A stretch of 64,000 bases of DNA from Acephala macrosclerotiorum (lineage: Eukaryota; Ascomycota; Leotiomycetes; Helotiales; Mollisiaceae), in assembly GCA_014904845.1 (NCBI GenBank), contig MU119441.1, positions 5,301-69,300 of the forward strand, written 5' to 3'. Under the pieces are notes generated by a model. The model was not told where the DNA came from. It worked only from the letters and a program-made list of their open reading frames with translations, and did no database searches. Below are positions 1-10,800 of the stretch, piece by piece (positions within the stretch are counted from its first letter, which is position 1; every line of letters begins with the position of its first letter). Both the position numbers and the translations under genes were made by a program.

Positions 1-1080
1 TTTTATTAATTATTTTAAATTTTTATATATATATAAAATATCGAATAAACTAATAAAATAAAAATATAAAATCTATAAAATCGCGAATTATAAATATATA
101 TATAATTGAATTTAAAATTTTTAAAAAAAAAAATTACAAAATATAATTCGCTATTTAATACTTATTTTTATCGATTGTTTTATATAAAATTTTATATTTT
201 TTTTTATATCAATTTTTTATAATATATTTTGATAATTATTTTACATTTATATTTTTATTTATAAAATTACAAATTTGCAATTTCAATACTATTAATACTA
301 TAAAATCGTATAAAATTTTTTTTAGTATTTTATTAAAACTCAAAAATCGATTCGTTACAAAATTTAAATAAAATGTTTTTTTTGTAATAGTAATTTAAAA
401 TACGTTTTATTTAGTTTAATAAAATAATAATATTGTTTTTGTTTTAAATAATATTTATATAATAAATAAAATAAAAAATTTCAAAAAAAAAACTAAAAAA
501 CTAGAAAACGTTCTATAAAAACGTTAATTAATAAACGAATTGTAAAAAAGATTTTTAAAAATAATTATATAAAAAATTTGTAGATTTTTTATTTTATTAA
601 TAATTATAATTAATATATAAAAAATATCGATTTTGTAAATTAATTCAAAGAAATATACAAAATTTATAAGTTTATTTTAAAGATTTAATAGTTTTTATTT
701 TATTAATTAATCGATATAATTTGTATTAATATTTACAAATTATATTAATTAAATATAAATAAACGTTTTTTTATATATTTGTAATTTAAAACGAAGTTTT
801 ATTGTAAATTTTTAAATTATTTTGAGAAAATAAAACTAAAAAATTTACGTATAAAATTAAATAATAAAAAAGTATTTATATTACTAGAAAAAATATTTAA
901 AAATATTTGCGTATAGTATTTATATAAAATAAAATATGTAAAAACTTTAAAAAAAAACAATAAAAAACTATACAAAATACTCAAAAAAAAATTGTTATTT
1001 TTGCAATATTAATCTTTGTTTTAAAAAAAAATATTAAATACGATTTCATTAGAACGATGTATCTTACTAACAAATTTGTA
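1..1080. repeat. Extremely A+T-rich block, probable RIP-degraded repeat
   Basis: Almost only A and T, with long homopolymer stretches and no convincing open frame. Many of the few C and G residues lie in CG dinucleotides, while CA/TG pairs are scarce. That is the residue expected after repeat-induced point mutation, which converts CA to TA. Composition changes abruptly to ordinary fungal DNA at about 1040-1090. The original element cannot be recognised. Confidence 0.75.
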
Positions 1081-2777
1081 TGTAAAGGTACATAATTTTA
1101 TGCTGTGCTATTCGTGCGAACTTCTTTTTGCTAGCGCGGACCATGTCTCACTAGACGAGGGGATAGAATCTAGGCTTTAAGTGTCCACGTGATGAGTTGG
1201 AAGGTCATCTGAAACCTTCAGATGAACCTCACACGGGCAACGCAAGGGAGCGTCCGACTTCATCGATCGAGCTACGACCAATACAGAAATGCCAGCGAGC
1301 GCAAAAGACGAGTCAGTGCGTCGATCTCTCAAGGGACATATGTTCATTGTCATTCCCACGGACTCATGTCTTGGTGAGGCTCTGAGGCGCCAAGGAGAAC
1401 GTTGCGAGTATTACCCCAAGATCCTAATTTCAGAATGTCATGTTTCGAGGAGAAATGCGATTCTGATGATGGTATTCATTGGTCTGACAGGTTGTGCTTG
1501 GACTCTATGTATTCGTTTTGAAGTGCCTCATTTCCGTCGAGGATGCTTTGGTACGTGGGTACGATTCTCCTTCTCAACGAACCGCGTTCACTGTGTTAAG
1601 TATCCCAGCGATGAGAGGTCAAGGTTCTCTTCACTTACAGTGCTTATTCTCATCGCAGTGCAAAGCTTCAACCTTGAAAGTTATGCAGAACTTATTGCAA
1701 AACCTTCAAGATTTAGTGAGGCTAGACCTACGGTCTCTGAACCCAGGGCTTGACCAGCTCCGTTATATATGTAAAGTTTTCTCTTTGTAATATCTTTATG
1801 CTGAATGATTCGGCGAGCAGGTTGATGACTGCCCAATACTCCGAATGCCGACTTCGTTTCCTTTGGAGGAGAGGATTCGAGGAGCGCTCTCGCTCTGAAT
1901 ACCAAACTCTGTTCGAATTGTGGGGGAAAGCGATGCCTTTGCATAGTGCCCCAAGATCTCGACAGTGGTCAAATCTTCTAGTTGTATGCATAAAATCCGA
2001 AAGGTATGGAATCAATACCAGATTTTGCAGTACAAGGTGTCTGCGACAATCAGATAATCTGAACGGAGTCCATGTACCTTAGAGGTAGGTCAACGAGCCT
2101 GTTATTCTTCGCCGAGCAAAGTCCGGAGCGAGGTGGGAGGAAGGCTAGGAAGGCTGGTCAAAAGCAGTATCGACCTTATCTTCTGCTTCGTCGCAGAAAT
2201 ATAAGCCACTATCCCCCTCTAGAGCTCCTTTCTAGCTCTAGAAACTACTCAGCGAGAACCCTGGCTCGTATCACATGATACTGCCTATTCTCTCGTCATG
2301 TGATGCTCTGGGGGCGTTGGTGTTTGAGGTTATCTAGCTTGTTTCAAGATTCCCATCCTCTTCTAGCTAAACCCCTTTTGTCTTCATTGATTCCTCAGCT
2401 GTCGCTTTATCTGAAGATCTCGCTTGTCCTGTCATCCTATCACTTCATCTGATTATCTTCCTCATCCTAGCTTGCAACTCCTTGGCAGAGGATCTGATTT
2501 CAACTTAGTGGTTGACTCCATATCTTCTGGAATCATTACTACTTCGAAACGATCTCAGTTCAACAAATGTGGAATCATGAATCTTCGGTAGGAATGTTGA
2601 TGAGAGGCTGTCATTCAGGTGCAATTGCTTAAAAGGTAGGTCTGCTTCCAACAATATGTCTTGAAGCAGCGCTCTCAGTACACTCATTTCACTACATTCT
2701 CTCAAAGCTGGTCTTTCTAATTCTTGTCTTTAATCATTCATTCATTGTTTGGCTATATACCCTTCGCGACCTTCATC
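1081..2777. other. Intergenic stretch without a supported gene
   Basis: Normal base composition resumes here. Overlapping open frames of up to 154 codons exist on both strands, but none resembles a known family or joins into a spliced model. Two short inverted repeats are visible: CTAGAGCT/AGCTCTAG near 2219-2242 and TCACATGA/TCATGTGA near 2271-2303. The right end is the promoter of the secreted-protein gene. Confidence 0.5.
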
Positions 2778-4203
2778 ATGGTCCATATACCTTCTTTCCT
2801 CGCAGGTCTTTCGATCTTGCTCTCATGTTCAGCCATACCTCTCACAATTCCACTTGGAACTTCAGGCCAGTCTCTTACTGTCAGCGGTGACGGCCAATCC
2901 ATTTCAGTCGGAGGACAAACAGTCACCATCGCACAAGCCATGAACGGCGCCAAAGCCTGTCAAGCAGGTAAAGGAAAAGGAGGCAAGGCCGGGAACGGAT
3001 CAGCAGCTGCCGAGGCAACAACCGCAAAAGTAGTCTACTTCATCAGCAACGCCGCGAACAACTCAATTGTAGCCATGAAAGTCGGAGCTAACGGATCTCT
3101 TTCTGATGGCTCGGTAACACCAACAGGAGGAGCAGGCATGAGCGGTGTGAACGCAACTGGAGGTGCTGCTGCTCCAGACTCACTCTTCTCTCAAGGGTCC
3201 ATCAAGATATCAGGCAACGTACGTTCTTCCTCCCTCTTCACTTACCTCGACGCTAATACACCCACAGACCCTCATAGCAGTCAATCCTGGCTCAAACACC
3301 ATCTCCATGTTCCAGATCTCTTCCAGTGACCCAACTAAATTGACAATGGTCGGCCAACCCGCCAACACACTGGGAGAATTTCCTGTCAGCCTCACAATCT
3401 CCAGCACTCTCAATCAAGCCTGCGTCGCCAATTCTGGAGCCGTTGCCGGCATCGCCTGCTTTAGCATGTCTTCCACAGGTCTCACACCCCTCGACACAAC
3501 TCTCCGATCATTCGCAATAAACCAAACCACCCCTCCATCAGGTCCTTTAAACACCGTCTCACAAGTATTCTTCAACTCCGACTCCACCATGCTCCTCGCA
3601 ACCGTCAAAGGCGACCCAACAAAAAACAACACCGGATTCCTCTCGATGTTCCCCGTAACCAACGGCCAAGTCTCAACCACAGAAACAAGGTCCTCTCCCT
3701 CTGGAACAGCCGTTCTCTTCGGCACCGCTCTCCTACCCAACGCAGACCAGCTATTCGTAACAGACGCTTCATTCGGATCAGCTACATTATCTTTACCTTC
3801 TTCGAATTCCAGTGCTTCGAACTTGAACCAAGCAACAGTCTCATCCTCAACAAAGATCGCGAATCAAAAAGCCACATGCTGGGCAACCTTCTCCGCCCTA
3901 ACAGGAACAGCGTTCGTAACCGACGTCTCAGTTAACCATCTTGTTGATATCGATCCTGCTACCGGCACCATCGTCAACAATTTCCAAAGCACAAATGGAA
4001 ATAGTGGAATGATTGATCTGGAAGCTGATAAAGAGGGGAAGATGGTTTTTGCGTTGAGTCCGGGGGACGGGAGTGCGGGAACTGGAGCGAAGGTGGCGGT
4101 TTTTGATGTTAGTGGTGGGAACGGGAGTGTGAAGGAGGTGGGGAATTTTGAGGTAGGTGGGGGTGTGGGTGGAGGGAGTGCTATGGGGATGGCTATTTTT
4201 TGA
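2778..4203 (+). CDS. Secreted beta-propeller-like protein (lactonase / carboxymuconate-cyclase-like)
   Basis: Exons 2778-3218 and 3268-4203 (phase-0 intron of 49 nt, donor GTACGT, branch CGCTAATA, acceptor CAG) give 458 residues. The chosen ATG starts directly before a hydrophobic signal peptide (residues 2 to about 20); an in-frame ATG at 2724 would add 18 residues. The mature part has repeated strand-rich segments with N-S/T-rich loops, for example IAVNPGSNTISMFQ and LFVTDA. This is the pattern of seven-bladed propellers of the 6-phosphogluconolactonase / 3-carboxymuconate-cyclase-like group. A Gly/Lys/Ala-rich linker lies near residues 65-90 and a Gly-rich tail ends the protein. Extracellular location is inferred from the signal peptide. 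The substrate is unknown, and many fungal relatives have no demonstrated enzymatic activity. Confidence 0.72.
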
Positions 4204-4824
4204 GGGGGTTGAGGGAAGTGTAAAGCTGGGTGCGGGATAGAGGTAGAAGCGCAAGACATTAGAAGGTAGAGTAGCAGGAAAAGAAGATGATGGATTATGT
4301 ATACTTCTCTTGATAATATCAGCTTGCCGTAACACAAGGACTTTTCGAAGCGTCATGAGCGAGCTTGACGTAATTTGGCATTGACAGGATCCTTGAAACA
4401 GTTCTGTTGTTGCTTTCGTTAATACATATGGGCAATGTGATCCTGCTGAGGTCATGCGTTTGAGATAGAGATCCCTCAGCCAGAGCCACAACAGTACAAT
4501 TCTTCTAGGAACACTTGTGAGGGCTTGAAGAGAAGTAGGAATTCTTCTGCTTAAGCGTGACAAATACGGTTCCAGTCTTGACTAAATATGAAGGCTCTCC
4601 TCAGCCCCGAATTTGATCTGCTGTATTTCACGAGCATCAAGCACTCGCTGAGCTTTTCCAACGTCATCACCCATTTGTCGCATGTTCGTAATGTTGGCGA
4701 AGATCAGTTCTCATTTTTTGAGATAATGCACAATGTCCTTGTATCATGCAACGCTAAGCCTCTGCCAGAACTCATGTTCATCCCAACGCAAAGAAACCCA
4801 AGCAAAACCCCGTGTACCGAAAGC
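4204..4824. other. Convergent 3' intergenic region
   Basis: This lies between the stop of the secreted-protein gene (plus) and the stop of RPL21 (minus), so it should hold both 3' UTRs. Open frames on either strand here are unconvincing; the plus frame at 4588-4953 runs antisense into RPL21 exon 4. Confidence 0.5.
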
Positions 4825-5574
4825 TTAGATGGTGGTCTCGTATGCGATAGGCACGATCGTCTCCGGAACGTTCTCCTTCATCGAAATGGTTCTCGCCTCT
4901 CGTGGCATCGCTGGCTGTCTCTTCAGGTGAACGTGGGTGCCCTCCACCTTTGACTTCTTCTTGAGCTCGGCGTTTTGCTTGACTCGTCGGACGAACTCTT
5001 CTCTTGATCGCGACAGAGAAACGTGCTCGACTCGGAGGTTGACTCGCTTCTCGATGTATCTGTGCTTGACCTTCTTGTAGATGATGACACCGACTGCGCT
5101 CTTCGTGACGTTGTAGACGACGCCAGTCTTTCCGTGGTACACCTTTAAGGAATTAGCATCCTGTCGCAGATCCTCCGTATATTCCAATTTACCTTATGCG
5201 GCATTCCCTTCTGGACAGCTCCGTTGGCCTTGATATCGACGATGTCTCCGACTCTATCCTGGTATTAGAAACCCAAATTTTCGCCCAAATCCAACGGGAC
5301 CGACTCACTTGTATTGGCGCAAGTAGGTAGACAGCTTGATCATGCCCTTTTGCCTGAAGTTCCTAGAGAAAGCATAGCTATAGAAGCGTTAGCATTGAAG
5401 ATCAATTAAATCAGATCAGTATAGGGCATTTCAGAGCAGTGTAGAGCATTATATGGGCTGTAGGGGCTGTAGGCGTCGTAGAAACTCGGTTCAAATTCGA
5501 GAACGTCGTTCGCAGAGGCCAGAAAGAGCTGCAACATACCGCGTACCCGCGCGAAGACCAGCGGGATGACCCAT
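4825..5574 (-). CDS. RPL21: 60S ribosomal protein L21 (eL21)
   Basis: Minus-strand exons 5540-5574, 5309-5377, 5193-5253 and 4825-5142 join to 160 residues, the normal eL21 length. The start is MGHPAGLRAGTR, followed by YAFSRNFRQKGMI, VGDIVDIKANG, YHGKTGVVYNVTKSAVGV and RQPAMPREA, all hallmarks of the family. The protein belongs to the cytosolic large ribosomal subunit. The first intron is the longest (5378-5539, 162 nt), as is common in fungal ribosomal-protein genes. It and its neighbour RPS9 are regular members of the gene block left of SLA2 in Pezizomycotina. The 5' exon is only 35 nt but reproduces the expected N-terminus exactly. Confidence 0.95.
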
Positions 5575-6122
5575 CGTGAATTTAGTATGATCGAAGGCGT
5601 TGTCGAGAGGGAGGTTTGGGTGTTTAAATCTCGATCGAAAAGTTCAGGTAGGCGCGGACATTTTCGAATTCGTGTGCGCACTAGTACTTCGCTTAGCCCA
5701 AGATTAGTGCCTCTGATTTTAGGCATCAATGGTCACGATCATGCCCCCATATTGGAATTGTCTATGAACAGCAGAAAAGAAAAGTAAAATTCTTTTATAG
5801 GGTTTATCTCTGAAGCCAAATTTGATGTGTCTACAAATCTATGGAGTTTTCTGCATTCTGTCAGCTGATACAGCGCTGTAAATTGGTCTTGACCCTCGTG
5901 GAACATGAAGCGAGCAGCCAAAAAGAGAAGGAACACCTTGGGGTGCCTTCCCAAGTGAGTCTTCTGAGCATGCCAATTCGAATTCTTAGCCACATACTTC
6001 TCTTTCCTCAACCTATCTTTACTTAACCACATCCATCGTTACCTGTTGTATGATTATACCCTCCATATCTTTCTATCCTGTCTAGTTACTTTCCATTTGG
6101 AGCTTGAAGACGAGACCCCAGG
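5575..6122. promoter_or_regulatory. Divergent promoter region, RPL21 / unknown gene
   Basis: 548 nt between the RPL21 start codon (minus) and the first ATG of the next plus-strand gene. It should contain the RPL21 promoter. No canonical box could be assigned and no convincing gene is present. Confidence 0.4.
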
Positions 6123-8833
6123 ATGGGCCGCAAGCTCATGCCGAGGGCATCCTTGAAGCAAACAGCAAGCTTGTACGAGGACCACGAGGACCCCATCGAG
6201 GCCCACGATGAGAACCGCTCTACTGGAGAATCGATGGTTCCGATTCTAAAGGATTGGTCCAAAGGTAGCACCTCTGTCCCCAAATTAACCGCGTCGATCC
6301 TCTACCTGGGCTGCTCTCTGACGTATCTGTTCCTTTGGCTCTGGCAGCTAGCTCGTCGTTGTAGACTACAGAAGTGGCGAAGTTGGATTTTCTGCATTCA
6401 TGGATGGCACTGAAGACATTAGTAGGTGACTTTAGTCTTCAAATTCGTTCTGATCTGTATTCCTGCATGTTCGACAATATTTGGGATACTGTCTCCAATC
6501 AATTGACCAGATCAACAGCGTTGATCTGCTGCAAATCGGTCGGGTCGATTCTCGACGTGTCAATGACCTTCTAGTACTTTAAGGAAGTCTACTGACCAGG
6601 CACAAGCGATGATCAGAAGATCGTGGCCCACGATGAGGACTATGACAGCCTCGACGACTTCATTGTCTACGACGACGAAGAGCCGCCTGTCAAGAGAAAG
6701 AAATGCAAGCATGCATCTGCCAGTATGTACCCCTCTCCTGTGGATTGAAACTCCTCAACAGTCTGCTCCGGAGGTTGGATCAACGACGCTATGTCTGCCA
6801 GACTGCTTTCAAGTCGAGTCGACTGTCCTGTAATCAGCGACGTCGATTCCCTGCTTGCCACAGCCATGCAAGATCAATTGCTGGCTACTGTAGCAGGTAA
6901 GGGCGACAAGATCGTCACCCACGATGCGAGAGTCGAGTCGGTTGATGAGTGGTCCGACAAGAGGCCAAACATACAAGTCGGTCCGATCAACGACGTTGAT
7001 TCTGTTGCAAATCGGTTGGGTCGATTCGCAGCCCATGTCCAATTTGACCTGATGCTGAGCTCTCCTCTGGCCATGGGAGTCTTCAAATTGCCCAGTCAGT
7101 TTGTCCAGCCTTGTGAGACATTGATAGCTCCTGTTACTATCCAATATAGCGGTAAGTGGGCCTCCATTGTCCAGACTATTCGCGCACATTCTGCTAACGA
7201 GCTTCACAGACGAAGATGAATCCGATGACGATTTTGAGACTGAGGACGAAGATTGGGAGGCTGTCGGAGCTGCAGCCCTTCGTGTACCAGTCTCGGAGAG
7301 CAATGAGCTAGAGGAATACCTTCGCATGAACGACTCTATCGTGGCCGACGATCAAGAAAAGCCACCACCGAAGCAGCCCAAGCGAAAGCCTCTGGCACAA
7401 AGTACGTATCCACGCTCTTCGCTAATATGCATACTAGGTACGAGTCTGGTAGCTGATTATGTGTACAGAGTCAACAAATGCGAAGCCCAGGAAGCAGGGC
7501 AAGGGCAATGCTGGCAATCTCAGAAAGGGTCCGAAAGCTTCGCAAAGGGCCGTTTCTGGACAGCCCAGGAAGAGAGGCCAAGGTAACGGCAATGGTAAAT
7601 TGAGGAATACAGAGGCGAACAAGCAGAAGATCCTTGAAGAGAAGCAGGCCGACGAAGAGACTGGTAAGTGTACCTGCTACAATCAACCACAAATCGGGTC
7701 GATCGTGGACCACAGTGCCTGAGTTGTACGACCCGAATCGACGCTACCGATTTGGACGTTCGAGTGCTGCTACTGACCTACATCGAACAGAAACCGACCC
7801 TGAGGCCAAGCCAAAGCGGGTTCAAACGAAGCGAACTCGAAAACAGATGGACCGCATGAACGAACTGGCTAAGATCCGGAGGGACAACAGAAACCCGGAG
7901 GAGATCCAGGCCCAAAAGGACTATCTGTTGAAGTGGCGTGACGAGAGAAGCGATGAGCAAGTTGAACGAGACAGGCTCAATAGCAGGAAGTCTTACACAA
8001 CAAACTTTTGAAGGACCGGGAGGATGAATACGCGGGCGTCCCAAATGCACCCAAGGCCCCTGAAACAGTCAAGCAGATTCTTAAGGCATGCAGGGTCCTG
8101 GTAGGTCTCCCACCGGAAGCCACCATCGTGGGTTATGATGGCGTGTCGATCATGGTAATCGGTCGCAAGAGCGATAAAATTAAGCAAGAGGAGTACGATA
8201 ATATGAAGGATGGCAACATCTTCATCATGAACAAGTTCATCGACGATTTCGTCCACCATGTCCAGGTCTACGGCATGGATTCGATTGTTTGGCACAATAA
8301 GGAAGCTTATCAAGAACTCCCTTAGGCCAGCATTCAGGAGGGTGATAATCTCGAATTCCCGACAGAAGAGAACTGGAGCGAGTATGCAGACATGCAGTTT
8401 GTGGCTTACTCTGACCAGACCCAATTACTCCACACTAGTGTATCTGATCAGAGGAATAGATGGGGCTTCGACACATCCAGACAGTTGGTTCGCACTCTAG
8501 AACATTGTTCTCGCATTTACTTTAGCAGAACACTATGTTCGATTCCATGCTCCTGTCGGTCACGACTTCCTCTGGGTCACGGAGCCGTATGATGAGCGTG
8601 TGTATCTCTTTCTCAGCCTCTCCAAATTGATCGAACAGATGCTCGGCAAGATCGATGAAGTCAAGTACAGATGGGTCCTGGATGAGTGGCGCCTTGGCCG
8701 CGTCCATCGACAGAATATGTCTATGGCTGCCCAAACTGGAGACGATGCTGCGTGGGCTACTGCGCAGACCGCCTATAACAAGATGAGATTCTTCCCAAGA
8801 AACGGACTGCCCGTGCTGCCAGCTCGTCCTTGA
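6123..8833 (+). CDS. Unrecognised multi-exon gene with duplicated phase-1 exons, possibly degenerate
   Basis: Supported exons: 6123-6264, 6365-6421, 6600-6722, 6897-7151, 7210-7401, 7469-7663 and 7791 to about 7985. All six introns interrupt codons in phase 1. Exons 3 and 4 share a motif (DDQKIVAHDE and KGDKIVTHDA) and exon 1 carries a weak version, suggesting exon duplication. The middle is acidic (DEDESDDDFETEDEDWEA); the following part is Lys/Arg-rich, and a nuclear role is only a guess. After about 7985 the frame must shift by one to read LKDREDEYAGVPNAP onward. An in-frame TAG at 8323-8325 is followed by further coding-like sequence. The last part (about 8526-8833) reads EHYVRFHAPVGHDFLWV to the stop. 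The gene is therefore either decayed, affected by sequence errors, or spliced at unusual sites. I recognise no family. Confidence 0.4.
6487..7050. repeat. Diverged repeats with GATCAACGACGTTGAT and CGGGTCGATT cores
   Basis: Related stretches start near 6513 and 6986. Each has a near-palindrome GATCAAC..GTTGAT, then TGCAAATCGG and (T/C)GGGTCGATTC. A weaker copy begins near 6781. The first lies in a predicted intron, while the second can be read as coding. Further relatives lie at about 7694, 8932 and 9097-9145. Confidence 0.55.
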
Positions 8834-9496
8834 GAAACCGGCACCCCTGGTTTTTTCGACTCGATTTCTACATGTCGACTCGATTTCTACATGTCGACTC
8901 GATTTCTACATGTCGACTCGATTCTGCTTGTCGACCCGATCTCAAATTAACCTATACTGTCTTCTAGGACGGGTGAGTTCACCGGTAAGTCGATTCTGAG
9001 TACTTACTAACGGCTGCAGATCAATGTATTGCCATATTGCTATCGAGCCGAATTATCCTGACCGTTCTCTCTGACGGGTAAGTTGAGAATCGGTCGGGTC
9101 GATTTACGCATTCTGACCGACTCATAGATCAACGATGTTGATATTGCTCGAATTTAGCTCGAATTTTGTTGAATCTCTGTGCTACGATGTCAGTAGAGCT
9201 TCAGAGATAGATCTCGCCGACTATGAGTTGCGTAATGACAATCTCACAGGCCTCTAATCAACGTCATCAATTTGAAGTAATGGAAGGAAGGGAGAGAGAA
9301 ATTTGCATATATCTACCACGTGATCGTGACCCACAATTGGCTCGCTAGCCGCATTTAGTTAGCTTAGAATGTAGCTCGCTAGAATCGCACACTTCGAGAA
9401 ATCAAGAACTTTTTACAACCTCACGACTTCTTGTGACCTTCAACTCCGAACAACGTCGATAAAACACCTACTAAAAGCATCTGCGAGTCAGCGACC
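8834..9496. other. Repeat-bearing intergenic region and RPS9 promoter
   Basis: After the stop of the unknown gene come a 19-bp tandem repeat and two intron-like segments: 8973-9019 with TTACTAAC branch, and 9078-9127. Their flanks match: exon ends ACGG, then exon starts ATCAAYG. They resemble duplicated exon/intron units of the upstream gene, perhaps in its 3' UTR or as gene debris. The last 200 nt are the RPS9 5' region. Confidence 0.5.
8858..8932 (+). repeat. Tandem repeat, 19-bp unit, about 3.5 copies
   Basis: The unit CGACTCGATTTCTACATGT is repeated three times without change. A partial diverged copy (CGACTCGATTCTGCTTGT) and GTCGACCCGATC follow. The TCGACTCGATT core is related to the motif repeated in the gene upstream. 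Confidence 0.85.
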
Positions 9497-10249
9497 ATGG
9501 CTCCCAGAAGCTATAGTAAGACTTACAAAGTTCCGCGCAGACGTTCGTACTCCCCTTCACGATCCCCCTCCAATTTTCCACCTTCAATTTGGTTAATTTT
9601 TCTGACGATCTACAGCATTCGAGTCTGCTCGTCTGTAAGTTGGCCACTGTATTTGAGCTTGTCTCTCTACATGTCATTGATTATGTCCTAGGGACTCTGA
9701 ATTGAAGCTCGTCGGCGAGTACGGTCTGCGCAACAAGCGTGAAGTCTGGCGTGTCCAGCTTACCCTCTCCAAGATTCGTCGAGCTGCTCGGTATGCTACC
9801 TTCTGCGCCTAGCATAGCAGAGCTAATCGCAACATAGTCAACTTCTCACCCTTGACGAAAAGGACCCCAAGCGTCTCTTCGAAGGAAATGCCCTCATTCG
9901 CCGTCTCGTCCGTGTTGGTGTTCTCGACGAATCCCGCATGAAGCTCGATTACGTGTTGGCTTTGAAGATTGAGGATTTCTTGGAGCGTCGTCTGCAAACC
10001 TGTGTCTATAAGCTCGGTCTCGCGAAGTCTATCCACCACGCCCGTGTCCTGATCCGCCAAAGACACATTCGTGTTGGCAAGCAGATCGTCAATGTCCCAT
10101 CCTTCGTCGTTCGTCTCGACTCCCAAAAGCACATCGACTTCGCACTCAGCTCTCCATTCGGTGGTGGCCGTCCTGGCAGAGTTCGCAGAAAGCGTGCCAA
10201 GGCCTCCGAGAAGAAGGATGATGGTGAGGAGGAAGAGGATGAGGAGTAG
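9497..10249 (+). CDS. RPS9: 40S ribosomal protein S9 (uS4)
   Basis: Exons 9497-9542, 9616-9634, 9692-9790 and 9838-10249 give 191 residues, the usual uS4 length. The start [18 protein letters not shown], the segments [20 protein letters not shown] and [19 protein letters not shown], and the S4 RNA-binding segment [17 protein letters not shown] are diagnostic. A Lys-rich then Glu/Asp-rich tail ends the protein. It works in the small cytosolic ribosomal subunit and contributes to decoding fidelity. The second exon is only 19 nt, and three introns crowd the 5' third of the gene. The first donor is GTTCGT, slightly weak but required by the frame. Its position between RPL21 and SLU7 fits conserved MAT-flank synteny. 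Confidence 0.96.
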
Positions 10250-10800
10250 ATCTGTGCAGCACATTCTTCAGAACGATCCGCGAAGCAGAGCACTGGCGTT
10301 GCGGCATGAAGCATCGGCATAAAATGTAGCTTGGGCTTCTAAAATCACGAATACCAGCGCGATTTGCAAACATCGATAGTACTCGTGAAATTGTCCTCAA
10401 ATTTCCATGTGAATCCCTACTCATTCTTTCCTACAAGCCCAAGATGCAAATTTTTGGCAGCAAGCGGTCAAGAGCCCCAGAAATACCCTCTATTGGATCG
10501 ATCAAGCCATGGGCTTCCTTCATGTCACCTGGGAGTTTCCAAAAAAGATACCAATCTCCCACGGTATGTCGAGCATTGAAAAGGTATTGAACGTAAAGGA
10601 GCTCATCAATATCGCAGGAAATCGAAACGTTTGATATACTGAGGTAAAATTGTGCATTGGAACGTTACATTCGACTTTGGTCGATTATATCGGGATACTT
10701 ATTGCTTGCTGAGAAGCTTGAAATCAATCCTTTTCCTACGAAAACGCCAATGCCTATGCACCATTCAGACGCCTATATATGCAATAATGTGTCAACACTG
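10250..10800. other. Convergent 3' region, RPS9 / SLU7
   Basis: Lies between the stop codons of RPS9 (plus) and SLU7 (minus). It should hold both 3' UTRs. No further gene is supported. Confidence 0.5.

Noticed and set aside
1289..1753. 154-codon plus-strand frame next to the A+T-rich block
   Set aside because: No domain, overlapping frames on both strands are equally open, and no splice-consistent extension.
4588..4953. 121-codon plus frame
   Set aside because: Its 3' third is antisense to RPL21 exon 4, and it has no family features.
5480..5530. GGTTCAAATTC, similar to a tRNA B box
   Set aside because: It lies in RPL21 intron 1, with no A box or acceptor stem around it.
8858..8932. Tandem repeat considered as a CRISPR-like array
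   Set aside because: Direct 19-bp repeats without spacers in a eukaryotic genome; an ordinary minisatellite.
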